A stretch of 51,505 bases of DNA, taken from assembly GCF_001949145.1 (NCBI RefSeq), contig NW_019091388.1, forward strand, positions 97,508 through 149,012. The letters are read 5' to 3'. Origin of the DNA: Acanthaster planci. Taxonomy: Eukaryota > Echinodermata > Asteroidea > Valvatida > Acanthasteridae. Below are positions 13,101 through 22,366 of the stretch, one piece after another. A program made the position numbers and the translations under genes. Position 1 is the first letter of the stretch. Each line of letters begins with the position of its first letter. Under the pieces are notes generated by a model. It searched no databases, was not told where the DNA came from, and saw only the letters and a program-made list of their open reading frames with translations.

Positions 13101-13988
13101 TACGGTCGATTTCACAGAAGTGCGCCTCCAAGAGTTTGCAACGCGTTGACCAATCACGGTGTGCAAAATCTGCTGACCCTTTACAAATGCATATTGGGTC
13201 AACAGATTTCGCGCACTGCGATTGGTCAACGCGTTGCAAACTCTTGGAGGCGCACTAGTGTGAATGGACTGCATTTGGAAATAGACGAGCTTCTCCGAAC
13301 TTTTTTCAGCACCGTCTGTCTCCCTTTTCAGGAAAGCCATCACAAAAATCCAAACACACTTTACAAAGTCTCGTGCCGTTCAGAATTTTCCCACTTTGTC
13401 AGAGTTTCCAGGTTGCATGTCCGTCAGTGTACATCAGCAGCACAAAGGATGTGCGAGGTTAGCACTTACATCAAGGAACTAATTGTAAAACTCAACATCT
13501 TGAAATGTTTTGAAATACATTGCAATCAACATGGCCTGCCCTCTGGTGATTTGGAGAGATAAAAAAAAGATAGATGTTTTAACACTAGTGAACAAGTCAG
13601 TCAAAATGTAGAAATTGGGGTCCTGTCGGAACGGTCGGGACATTTTGTTGAGAGATTTGGTATTTGTTTCACGCTTACATGGAAACCTCAAATCTGTGTC
13701 ACTTTTCAAAAGTGATGACACCTTCGCTCTTACCCAAGGGAAAATTTCAGGCTACGTTTGTAATCCAGTAAATAAAAAAATTGGACTTAAATCTTCTTTT
13801 AAAATGTTCTCTCTTCTCCAGTCGGTGTCCTGATGGCCGGCTACCCGCTCACCTACATAGCCGAGCGGTTCGACTGGTCCGTGGTGCTAATGTGTCTGGA
13901 GGCCATGTCACTGACCAGCCTCCTGCTGCTGGTCGCAGCCAGGAAAGTCGAGGCCCGAATCGGCAAGCCCCCGTTGAAGGTGGAATGA
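7196..13988 (+). CDS. SLC37A4: Glucose-6-phosphate translocase, SLC37A4 family (9 coding exons, 437 aa)
   Basis: Exons: 7196-7337, 8213-8445, 8686-8821, 10005-10127, 10647-10820, 11098-11183, 11954-12067, 12857-12995, 13822-13988. Phases are compatible throughout and all introns are GT-AG. The start is in good context (ACCATGG). The protein is a major-facilitator organophosphate:phosphate antiporter with about 12 membrane helices. Diagnostic pieces are YYLNRKSFSF near residue 22 (the Arg equals human R28), KFVSGVLSD, WFLNGIAQGGGWP, STSANLAG, MDWGQLYLIQE, LAGFVTDR, and GTSHAFAAMACN. Human SLC37A4 is 429 aa with the same motif order. In the family it exchanges cytosolic glucose-6-phosphate for phosphate across the ER membrane and supplies glucose-6-phosphatase. 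The C-terminus PPLKVE keeps only part of the human di-lysine ER signal. Exon 4 has two possible in-frame donors (after 10118 or 10127). Introns 1, 2-3 region, 6, 7 and 8 carry foldback or MITE insertions. The SLC37 family call is very secure; the A4 subtype rests on the motifs above. Confidence 0.95.
7756..8112. mobile_element. Foldback MITE family A, copy 1
   Basis: A long imperfect palindrome in SLC37A4 intron 1. The outer ends are AATAAGCCATTTGCG and GGCAAAAGGTT. Inner paired blocks are CTGGTACACTGAG / AAGTGTACCAG, CATAACAACTTGAATT with its partner, and GGGCAAGCTTTTGCTTA / TAAGCAAAAGCTTGCCC. It shares all blocks with the copies at 11445 and 16776 and has no coding capacity. Confidence 0.8.
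8924..9217. mobile_element. piggyBac-like TTAA-flanked MITE
   Basis: Begins TTAACCCCTGCATACCGGGA and ends CCCGGCGTGAAGGGGTTAA, so it has inverted ends starting CCC next to a TTAA on both sides, the hallmark of piggyBac-type insertions. Inside, a 105-bp period repeats once: AAAGCCCTCCATTCAGGGC at 9042 and again at 9147, each followed by CAGCCCAG(T/C)AGTCGCGGTC. An internal GGGGTTAATT near 9105 suggests one copy inserted beside or into another. It lies in SLC37A4 intron 3 and has no transposase frame. Confidence 0.65.
11445..11801. mobile_element. Foldback MITE family A, copy 2
   Basis: In SLC37A4 intron 6. It has the same arms as copies 1 and 3: AAAGCCTTTTGCGAGTT at the left and ACTCACAAAAGGCTTATT at the right. 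The inner GGGGCAAGCTTTTGCTTAG block and the ATAAGAGACGCCTTGCAGC spacer are both present. Relative to copy 1 the middle spacer is in the opposite orientation, as expected for a palindrome that can sit either way round. Confidence 0.8.
12115..12193. mobile_element. Fragment related to the piggyBac-like MITE
   Basis: Starts TTAACCCCTTCGCTCCGGGA, an end like that at 8924. It then contains TTAATTACTTGGAATAAAGG and CTGGTTGCCCTCAGAGCAAA, matching 9109-9150 almost base for base. A single ambiguous base (12148) sits at the junction between the two parts, so the join may be an assembly artefact or a polymorphic site. It lies in SLC37A4 intron 7, just after exon 7. Confidence 0.6.
12148..12148. other. 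Single ambiguous base
   Basis: One N within a piggyBac-like fragment in SLC37A4 intron 7, at the point where two blocks of that repeat meet. It has no effect on the coding sequence. Confidence 0.98.
13112..13263. mobile_element. Palindromic element family B, copy 1
   Basis: A nearly perfect hairpin: GTGCGCCTCCAAGAGTTTGC then AACGCGTTGACCAATCACG, a short loop region containing two GGGTCA/TGACCC steps, then the reverse complement ending GGAGGCGCACTAGTGTGA. It lies in SLC37A4 intron 8. Three more copies occur at 38224, 38911 and 42381. Confidence 0.85.
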
Positions 13989-14695
13989 CAGGTGTGCGGG
14001 TAATTTACGCCCCGTCAGTGGGTCAGATCTCTTGTCCTTGGGTCTTTCTTGTTGTTTCAATGTGACAGAATCATTGCCAGTGTTGGAATGAAGAGTTTGT
14101 TTTGTTTTAAATATCCTCTGCCGCAATCTGAAATCATTTCTTTAACTGTTCAGTTTCCTTACGCTGCATTTTGTAGCCTGTAAACATGTAGGTCTGACTT
14201 CTTGTTACCTGTGATTTGAAGGCTTGCGCCGATGATGGACGTAACTGTAACTCTGGAGGCCCCTATAGGACACCTCCTTTGTAAATGAAACCCAGAGAAC
14301 TAATTACTCAGTGGAACCTCATTAATAATTGGAACCTTGTATTGTCAGGAATGAAAACAAAGTAGAGCAAAGGATTGAAACTTAAATGTTTCCTTGTTAT
14401 AGAGGTTTTTCAAATGATGTAACATGATGGGCAAAGACATTTCAGGAAGCATACCATGTCGGCGGAGGCACACACATTTTCGAATCTGTGTATTTCTGTT
14501 GGCAATTTCATGTACACCAGAAAAGTGAGAGACTCCGAAGGCAGGCGCGTTTCCGCGCTCATCTGTGTCAATTGAACGCTGATGACCATCATGATATCAT
14601 TCGACGGAAAATCCTCTATAAGCAGAATGCTGTCTTTTCAGTGCAGTTATTTCTGGGCATTGAGTCTACAGGATATTGACTGCATGGAGTTATGT

Positions 14696-14701
14696 AATAA
14701 A
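14696..14701 (+). terminator. Candidate polyadenylation signal of SLC37A4
   Basis: AATAAA about 710 bases after the SLC37A4 stop codon, immediately before a 28-bp minisatellite. It is the first canonical hexamer seen downstream on this strand. Confidence 0.4.
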
Positions 14702-14894
14702 AACAAGCCTCCCTCAGTGACCATGGGAAAACAAGCCTCCCTCAGTGACCATGGGAAAACAAGCCTCCCTCAGTGACCATGGGAAAACAAGCCTCCCTCA
14801 GTGACCATGGGAAAACAAGCCTCCCTCAGTGACCATGGGAAAACAAGCCTCCCTCAGAGACCATGGGAAAACAAGCCTCCCTCATTGACCATGG
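14698..14894. repeat. 28-bp minisatellite, about 7 copies
   Basis: The unit is AAAACAAGCCTCCCTCAG followed by TGACCATGGG, repeated seven times with only single-base changes (CAGAGACC and CATTGACC variants in the last units). The near-identity of units implies recent expansion. Length variation between individuals is likely. Confidence 0.95.
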
Positions 14895-15517
14895 ACTAAG
14901 GATGTAAATTTCCGGTTATTTTTTAAAAAACTTTCCCAAACCTTTTAAATTTTTAAACATATAAACGTCCCACCCTCACCACGGTGTCATTGTAAACTAT
15001 AAACACTACAGATTGTTTGCAATATAAATAGTTGACACAAACTTCCGGTGATGAATTCACGGCATTCCTTTGAAATGTCCGAGCAGTAAAGTATTCTGAA
15101 AATCAAAGTACTTTTTACAGGCACCGTTTACACTAAAACTGAATGCCAGATTTCGGCAATTGAAACGTCAAATCTCTGGGGCGGTTCTGTTTAAACGTTC
15201 GAGAAAATCCGTCAACGGATTTAGAACTTTTGTTTAAAGGTGCAAACGTCCGACCCTTACCATGGTGAAGCTGAGGGGAAACTAAAATACTCCATTGGGG
15301 TTGGGGGGGGGGTCATTTCCCTACGCCATGTGATCAAGCAGTCAATTTCACTTCTCCCACAGGTTCTGCTTGATTGGAACCGATAAATGATCAATTTGAT
15401 CAAAGTACAGTTGAAATGCAACTCATTGAATACAAAATTTGTTGAAATTAGTCACCCAGACTTTTCCAGACTACTTCTTCGCGACATTGTTGGACCCACC
15501 TTTGTTGCATTGGTTAC

Positions 15518-15754
15518 CAGTTGCTATGCACAGTACTTGGTTGCTACGGGTACAGTACTTAGTTGCTATGGGTATAGTATTTGGTTGCTATGGGTATAGT
15601 ACTTTGGTTGCTATGGGTATAGTATTTGGTTGCTATGGGTATAGTACTTTGGTTGCTATGGGTATAGTATTTGGTTGCTATGGGTATAGTACTTAGTTGC
15701 TATGGGTATAGTATTTGGTTGCTATGGGTATAGTACTTAAGTTGCTACGGGTAT
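15518..15754. repeat. 22-bp minisatellite with 44-bp higher-order period, about 10-11 copies
   Basis: The unit is GGTTGCTATGGGTATAGTAY then TT. Units ending GTATTTGG and GTACTTTGG (or GTACTTAG) alternate strictly in the middle of the array, giving a dimeric 44-45-bp repeat. The outer units are diverged (CTATGCACAG, CTACGGGTA), the usual pattern of an array growing from its centre. Confidence 0.93.
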
Positions 15755-16775
15755 CTTAGGAGTCAATTTTGGCCATGCATAGCAAGATAGCAAAATTAGC
15801 CAATGCCATGTGACTAGCTCACGACGGCCAATCGCGATACAGAATCTGTGGGTGAAGTTCTATCCAGATAGGTGCATAGGTAGGGTGAAGAAGTGTTTCG
15901 GTATAAATCCTGCTGTATTGAAATATTTACAGAGGGAGAGTTAAGCTAGGGGGTGACTCAAGGATTTACCCTGAGGCGTAAGGTATGGTACCCCATAGGA
16001 CCCTGTGAATCCCCATCAAGCCTCAAGGTAAACCTCGCGTTCCCATCTGTTCAATTTTGCACACTCTCCTTGCTAATTGTACATTCCGTATTTAGTTGTG
16101 GGTAGCAGATTTCAATAACCCATTGAGATACGAAATTTCGGGAGTTAATTATTCTGTGGAATTCAACGCAACTGAGGAAATTGGCCTTGAAAAAATGAAG
16201 TCTAAGACAGACTCAGACTTGTGAGACTGATCTTAAAGACTCCTAGCAGTTAACCTGGTCCTTTAAAACATTTCTATCCATAAAATCGTCAGCGATCAAC
16301 GATGATATAAGCAAACTTTTAAATCCCATAAGAAATATCACCCTCTCAGCTCTGAGTGGGCCATTGTATGGAAATGCGTAGGGGGCGAATTCCTTATATC
16401 ACCTTTTCTGGAACGGGTCAAAATAATGCGTAAGTTTGGTCACTCTGCAGCCAGGCCAACCAGTCATAGTCTAAAGATATTAGGTAGGTATATGGGACTA
16501 GGGCCATGATTGGGACAGGTCCCCCGAGCTACAGAATGTAGGCCCCACCTAGACTATGCAGTGTTCAAATCAACAGTTTTTACGTGTTACATCATTGAAA
16601 TCATAAAGTCATGCTTCCTAAAATTGGCTAAATTAACCTTAAGTTTCACTCCATGGAGCCCCCCCACGTTTCCTTGCAATAAATGTTTGGAAATGATGGG
16701 AAAAAATTGACTAATTTATCAGAATTTCCATAGTTAATCATATCTTGATTAACGTTTTAATTCCACCTTGAGTAA

Positions 16776-17107
16776 AATAAGCCTTTTGCAGGTTAATTTG
16801 AATAAATTCTGGTACACTGAACTATGTGGTTGCACATAACCATTTACTCCCCAGGCTAAAGACTCCGTTTCTATACCTCGTGACTGGGGACAAGGTTTTG
16901 CATAGCGACCACCATCTCTAGAACGGATTGGTTCCTTCGTGCCCTACTTATTCACTGAAAAATCAGTGTCTTTGTGCAAGGTGTCTCTTATGTAACAAAG
17001 CAAAAGCTTGCTCCAAATCGCAAGGCATAGCAACAATTTCTTTAGTGTGGAGAAGTCAGATTATGTTTACGTGAATTCATTCAAAGTTAACTTGCAAAAG
17101 GCTTATT
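16776..17107. mobile_element. Foldback MITE family A, copy 3
   Basis: The cleanest ends of the family: AATAAGCCTTTTGCAGGTTA at the left and AACTTGCAAAAGGCTTATT at the right. The internal CTATACCTCGTGACTGGGGA arm and the AAGCAAAAGCTTGCTCC arm are present. It lies between SLC37A4 and ACP1. The flanks do not show an obvious target-site duplication. Confidence 0.8.
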
Positions 17108-19396
17108 GAAATCAACAATGCAGTCGTTACAAACTAATGTCTAACCTTTCCTTCTGTTCTTAATCACCTGCATCCAGTGATTTCAGTTCGCTGCTGCTTT
17201 TTTTTTTTATCAGTCTAAATGTTCCACTGTTCCTGACTCGTAAATTACCCGCAATCAGTCAGATTCCTTGTTGATCAGGGCCCTGAAATAGACAGTTTTT
17301 GCCATCAAGCTGATTTCAAAATTGTCACCAGTGAATCAGGGGTGTGTTGTCTACCAATTCTGAAAATTGTGCAATATTTCACTACTTAATAATGTCAAGT
17401 TGTGATACTTAAAATAAACAGGAAAGAAATTGTGGTATTTGATAGGATGAGGAGAGAAAGAGATGTGATCAATTGAATGTTGTATATTCACCCTTTTTCT
17501 TAGGCTGCTGCTTATTTTGTTCAAAGAGAAGTTGGAGACACGATTGTCAAAGTGAAGGGGGCGGTTGTGAGACCATCAGGCATGAGCCATTAAGTGGCCA
17601 ATCCATGAAGCCCCACCCAATCACCGCAAAAGGGGGGGGGGAGCCAGTCGAAAAAGTGGGGGGCCACTGCCACCCCCCACCTTCCACTGCCAGTCATCTT
17701 ACAGGCCCGGTGCTTTTGTTCCACAGGGTATGCACAAAGGAGGTTTCTCCGTGGAACAAAAGAGCTGCCCCGCAACATGGCTATCGTGAAAAGCCTCTAT
17801 TCTGACACCCATATGAAATAGAGATTGTTCAAAGGTGATAAAAGTAATGTTGGATGCTAGAAGTAATGTTGAATAAAATTATTTCAAAGGTGTTGTAGTG
17901 CAGACATGTTCAGTCAGCTCTCGACATAAAGAATTATAAGCGAGTTCTTTTATAAAGTGCAAATTCCGCAAATTGCAGTTTCTTGAATTCTTATCTTTTT
18001 CTGATTTTTCTCGCTTCTTTTTATATCAAAGTCCTTTTTTCTCACTTCTCACAGGTCTGTTTTTCTCACGTCTTTTAAAACAAAGTAATTTGTCTGGTCT
18101 CTGCAACTTTCATTTGTTATAACGAGAGCTGACTGCATATGCGTTTTTTCCTTTGCAGCAACTTTTTGATGCAGGCATGGAGGCCAGGAGAAAATCTGCT
18201 TGGTCTTACATGCACCTCCTGATATCCATTCCCACCAGGTGCTTGCTTAGACTAGAGACATTTAACGCCACATAGAACTTTGCACTTCAGCTCTTTCCTT
18301 GTGATTTGCAAAGAAAGTTTTCAAGCTAATCCATTTTGACCTTGGTTTCATACTTAATTTCTGTTTTTTTTCTGACAGAATGGTGTGGGAATACAGGATT
18401 TTTTAAAAAAGAGAAATGAAGTTTTATGATTTTAATATTGCGGTATGCAAAAAATGGAAGTACAGAGAGGTGCAGTACAACTGAATTTGTATCACAAATT
18501 TATAAGGAAATAACGTGATGATGCTCTCTGCATATTGTCACTCAGAGTAAACTGACTTAATTTTCTACAGATTTGACATATTTTGTGAGATTCAAATAAA
18601 TAAATTAGAGGAAAAAGAGACCCTAATTCTGACAGTTTTCCTGGTTCATTTATTGGTTCTTTGTTATGCTTTGTTTTATGCCCTTGTCCTTTGGCATTTT
18701 TTTCTGGGGCTGGTTTCTATTTTTTATTTAAATTTGGGTGCTGATCACTTTGGGTGCTGATCAAGGTCACTTTTTAACTTTCTTTGGCGGGTAGACTGCA
18801 AAAATGGCTGAAAGAATTTTCGCGTGTCTTTATTTTTTAAAATTTTTTTAGCTTTCATCTTAGAGCAGAATGGCTAAAAAATACGGTTGAAAAATGGTCC
18901 TTAGTGCCCGAGAAAGTTGAGGGTTTTCATTGGAAAAATGGCTGCAAGCACTTCGGAAGAATTACTTTTCGGGGGGGGGGAATTTTGTTTTGTGGGAATA
19001 ATTAAAAATGTCATCGGCTTAACCCACAAAAAAAATGGAAAGAAAGTGGAAGATCAGGGACCATAAAATAATGTAACGTGTGTTTCAGATACCTCAGGGA
19101 TGTTGGTAAGCATGTTATTGAGCCCCGAACAATGCTGATTTTACACTTTTTTTTTACATGGGCTTGAATAAGTGGACTACACCCCAAACTCAGACTTCAT
19201 TCGTAAAGCGCGCCCTCTATATCATTTATGACTTGACTTCGGATTCATGAGCCATCAGCTGATGAACACACAGCCGAATGCGTCTCGGCTGCGACTTACA
19301 ACAGTCTGCATTTATCGCTAAAGTACAACGAAGCATCCGTAGCCGTTGTAGGACTAGGCGAACGATGAGAAGCACAAGCGAAGGGAACGTGTAAAA
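17108..19396. other. Intergenic region upstream of ACP1, no gene recognised
   Basis: AT-rich, with homopolymer T runs and one foldback element of family C (17691-17799). The ACP1 promoter probably lies within 19190-19396, where GC rises; no TATA box could be placed with confidence. Confidence 0.45.
17691..17799. mobile_element. Foldback element family C, copy 1
   Basis: Left arm CATCTTACAGGCCCGGTGC and CTTTTGTTCCACAGGGTA; right arm CCGTGGAACAAAAGAGC and TGCCCCGCAACATGGC then AAAAGCCTC. The same plan occurs at 23985, 25178 and 35357. Confidence 0.75.
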
Positions 19397-22366
19397 ATGT
19401 CGGCCTCACCGAAGTCTGTCCTTTTCGTCTGTCTAGGTAAAGTTTATATTAGCATTAACTTTTCTTCTTAATCAACGTGCTGGAAATTACATTAGGCTTT
19501 CCCACTGGGTCCAGTAGCCTTTTATTCAGTTTTGGTTAAGTTTTTTATTTCTCCTTGTTGGTTCGAGCATGGTTCGAGGAATCGTCCGCTCTTCATTTGT
19601 CACGTCATGATGGTCATGTTCGTGGGAGCTATAGCGTGGCGGACTACGAACCCCAGTCTGATTGATACCGTTCCCCCGGGAGCATGGTGGGCCCTAGACC
19701 CGTAAACAGGGCCCAACGAATACTCCTCTTTCGTATATTACGTAATATACGACAGAGGAGTATTCGTTGGAAGTGACTAGATACTAACCCGTGAAACCTG
19801 GTCTGCTATTTTTCTCAAGACTCTTAGAGGGTTCATGCTTGGACTCTGTTTCTGCATCAATTGAAAAAGGAAATCCCAAACACAATGATAAAATTGGAAA
19901 ATGAATAGCACAAATGGGTCGGATTTGAACCAGGGTCTATGGATCTGTAGTTCAAATCACTACCCACTAAGCTATGGAAGCGACGTAATGGATTCCCGTT
20001 TTTGAAATGTCTTAAATGGTGTATTGGTATTGCATTGTCCCCTCTTCTTGAATCATTGGTCGCCCCAGCTACTGAAAAAAAGTAGCGCACCAGGTTTCAC
20101 GGGCTAGTATTAAGTCGCTTCCGTATTCGTTGGGCCCTGTCTACGGGTCTAGGCATGTCTCGGTGGGCCTGGGAGCCACACCCAGCCCAGGGTAGGGACA
20201 CTGTCCTCTCTACCGTGTATCACTCTACAAGAGTTGAGATTTTTCGGTTTTTTTTCTTCCCAAAAGTTGCAATATGCCTTATCAATATCATGCATGTCAT
20301 TGCAGGATTTTAAAGTTGTTTATTGCCCCGGTATTGGAAATATTTACTTTGATGTAGCATTGCAACAACCATGATTATATAGTCCAGTGGCCAGGTCCCT
20401 TATTTTCATTGTGAAAACCAGACTCGATAATAGGCAGCAAATTAGGGAGCTGGTGTTTTTATCATCATTTGCATGTTTTTGGGAGAGATTGTCTCAACTA
20501 ATATGTGGCTCAGTAACCACTCTACTTCCATGGCAACTAGCCAGGCATAGTGCATGCCTACAGTCTGACAGTGCAGTAGGCCAATGGTAAACATAAGAAT
20601 CGTCCCCTTCGATATTTGTCAAGGCAATATCTGCCGATCGCCGATGGCGGAAAGTATGCTCTCGCACATGCTCCGAGAGCGAGGTGTGTTAGCGGATTGG
20701 ACCGTGGACAGTGCCGCCACGTCAACCTACCAGATTGGCAACGAGCCAGATGGAAGGGCCAATGCCGTGTTGCGGGCTCACAGCATCCCCGAGAGTCACC
20801 ACAAGGCATGGCAGGTGAGTGCACCCGAACGTCGCCCAAGACTTTAACGCCTAGGCTTTGGTGTTTTGGTCTGTCCCAGGTAACATCTGTCGGTCCACCA
20901 TGGCTGAGGCCATGCTGAACCACATGCTGAAGGCCAGACAGGTGGCCGAGCAGTGGACAGTGGACAGCGCAGCCACGTCCACCTACGAGATTGGCAACGA
21001 GCCCGACTACAGGGGTAACGATGTGCTGGAGCGCAAAGGCATCGAACGAAACAGACATCTGGCAAGGCAGGTGAGGTGACTACGTGTACACTACGCACAC
21101 GTGTACATGTGCACCTGTACGTGCACACAAGGGAGAATGTCATCTAACATTGTAGGCAGGAGCTACATGTACATGTATGTGCACAAAGGCGCCCTCGCTG
21201 GCAATAAAGAGAAAGGCTGGGCAGACATTGTACATGTATGCATACAAACGACTGCTAGCCCCCCAAGATGTCCCTCTCTTACGCAAAGTCCACTTTCCTT
21301 CCCTCCCCTCACCTCCTTTGGTCTTCCCCCAAGAAGCAGAAGGGCTGTTTGTCTTAACGGTTTGCATTATACATATATACCTGCATTGATGGGTGCAACT
21401 ATTTAAGTTTGTTCTCTGAAAGGCATGGCGATCTTGGCTGCAAAATGTCAAAGACTTGTACCCAGGAGTTGTTCAGAACGTAGGTGTTTCGTTCATTTTT
21501 TTCTTGCAGATCACGAAGAAGGACTACGAGAAGTTTCATTATATTTTTGGATTTGACGAGGACAACCTGAGGTAGGCCTCCAGTGCTCATCCTGACGCGA
21601 CTCTCGCAAAATTCTTTCCTAAGCAATAAATTTCTCTACCGCATCTTCAAAAATCAGTTTGAACGCTCCCCCGACTTTCTTTGTCGTCCATTGAAGGGAA
21701 AGTGTGTGACATTGATCACGAAATGTGAATGAAAAGTTACGGTTATCAATTATTGATGAGAGAAGCACCTTTCATCAGGAATGAGATCTGCGTTCAGTCA
21801 ATCAATGAAGACGTGTTGCAGCTATTTGAACTGTAATTTTACTTCGTTACCAACCATCGACTTTTGCCATTTGCCTGTCTGGTTCCCCACGTCTGTTGTC
21901 ATTTCCTGTCAAATTATACGGTCATCACTGGGACACGTTCCTTTCAGGATATTGAAGCAAAGGAAGCCAGCTTCGAGCACCAGCTTAGTGCGGCTACTGG
22001 GAGACCTGGATCCCCAGAAGGAGCGCATCATACACGACCCATATTACGTGAGTAGAGGACATTGTGTCTTCTTTTGTGTTGACGGAATCTTTGGAATTCC
22101 TTTCAGATTTCCTGGGGAGGGGTGCAGTAGGCACAATAGCCTTAGGATCTATGGCTCGTGTGTCACATTAAGGGGTTCCCCCTTTGCCGCATATCGTGCT
22201 GGAGATACCCAGTACATGCACATTTGTCCTTCATTTTTACCAGGAAAGGTTTCACTCTTTGTTGTGGTCATCTTTTCTGCAGGATGATGAGGCGGCTTTT
22301 GAAAAAGTGTTCGTCCAAAACAAGAGGTGTCTGGAGGCATTTCTGAAAGAAGTTTTGGGAGACTAG
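19397..22366 (+). CDS. ACP1: Low-molecular-weight protein tyrosine phosphatase (ACP1 family), 158 aa, with two alternative exons
   Basis: Exons: 19397-19436, then either 20624-20814 or 20880-21070, then 21510-21571, 21948-22047, 22283-22366. Using either middle exon the frame stays open and gives 158 aa, the length of human ACP1. The catalytic signature CLGNICRS is split by intron 1 (Cys12 in exon 1, Arg18 in the alternative exon). The general-acid loop DPYY is at about residues 128-131, and DSAATSTY is in the specificity segment. The cytosolic enzyme hydrolyses phosphotyrosine through a cysteinyl-phosphate intermediate, with Cys12, Arg18 and the Asp as key groups. The residue after DPYY is Asp, not the usual Gly, because exon 6 begins DDEAAFE. 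Intron 1 holds a composite repeat element (19694-20152). The gene is tail to tail with FAM199X. Confidence 0.96.
19694..20152. mobile_element. Terminal-inverted-repeat composite element with a tRNA-like insert
   Basis: The left end CTAGACCCGTAAACAGGGCC then CAACGAATAC is inverted at the right end (GTATTCGTTGGGCCCTGT then CTACGGGTCTAG). A second inner pair follows: GGAAGTGACTAGATACTAAC then CCGTGAAACCTGG at the left, and CCAGGTTTCACGGGCTAGTA then TTAAGTCGCTTCC at the right. Just inside the left end lies a further 50-base palindrome (19717-19766) centred on TATTACGTAATA. The centre carries a tRNA-like sequence on the minus strand. It sits in ACP1 intron 1. Confidence 0.7.
19911..19985 (-). repeat. 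tRNA-derived SINE-like sequence (degenerate tRNA)
   Basis: On the minus strand TAGCTTAGTGGGTA (19961-19974) matches the RNA polymerase III A box and GGTTCAAATCC (19921-19931) matches the B box, with typical spacing. The putative T-stem and acceptor stem pair poorly, so this is a tRNA-derived repeat or tRNA pseudogene, not a working tRNA gene. Confidence 0.55.
20624..20814 (+). CDS. ACP1: ACP1 alternative exon 2a (first of the tandem pair)
   Basis: Encodes the second half of the P-loop (NICRSPMAE) through HHKAWQ. It has the same length (191 nt) and same phases as exon 2b, with about 41 of 64 residues identical. It differs most at the specificity segment (TYQIGNEPD then GRANAVLRAHSI). Acceptor GTCAAG and donor CAG|GTGAGT are good. 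Human ACP1 also uses a mutually exclusive exon pair, but that pair starts only after the P-loop (roughly residues 40-73); here the duplicated unit also contains the catalytic arginine. Confidence 0.9.
20880..21070 (+). CDS. ACP1: ACP1 alternative exon 2b (second of the tandem pair)
   Basis: Encodes NICRSTMAEAM through HLARQ, with TYEIGNEPDYRGNDVL in the specificity segment. This is the more canonical version (compare YEIGNPPDYRG in human ACP1). Acceptor TCCCAG and donor CAG|GTGAGG are good. Only 65 bases separate it from exon 2a. Joining 2a to 2b would shift the frame, because 2a ends in phase 0 and 2b begins in phase 1. Confidence 0.92.

Noticed and set aside
19911-19985. Functional tRNA gene
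   Set aside because: A and B boxes are present but the acceptor and T stems do not pair well; better read as a tRNA-derived repeat.
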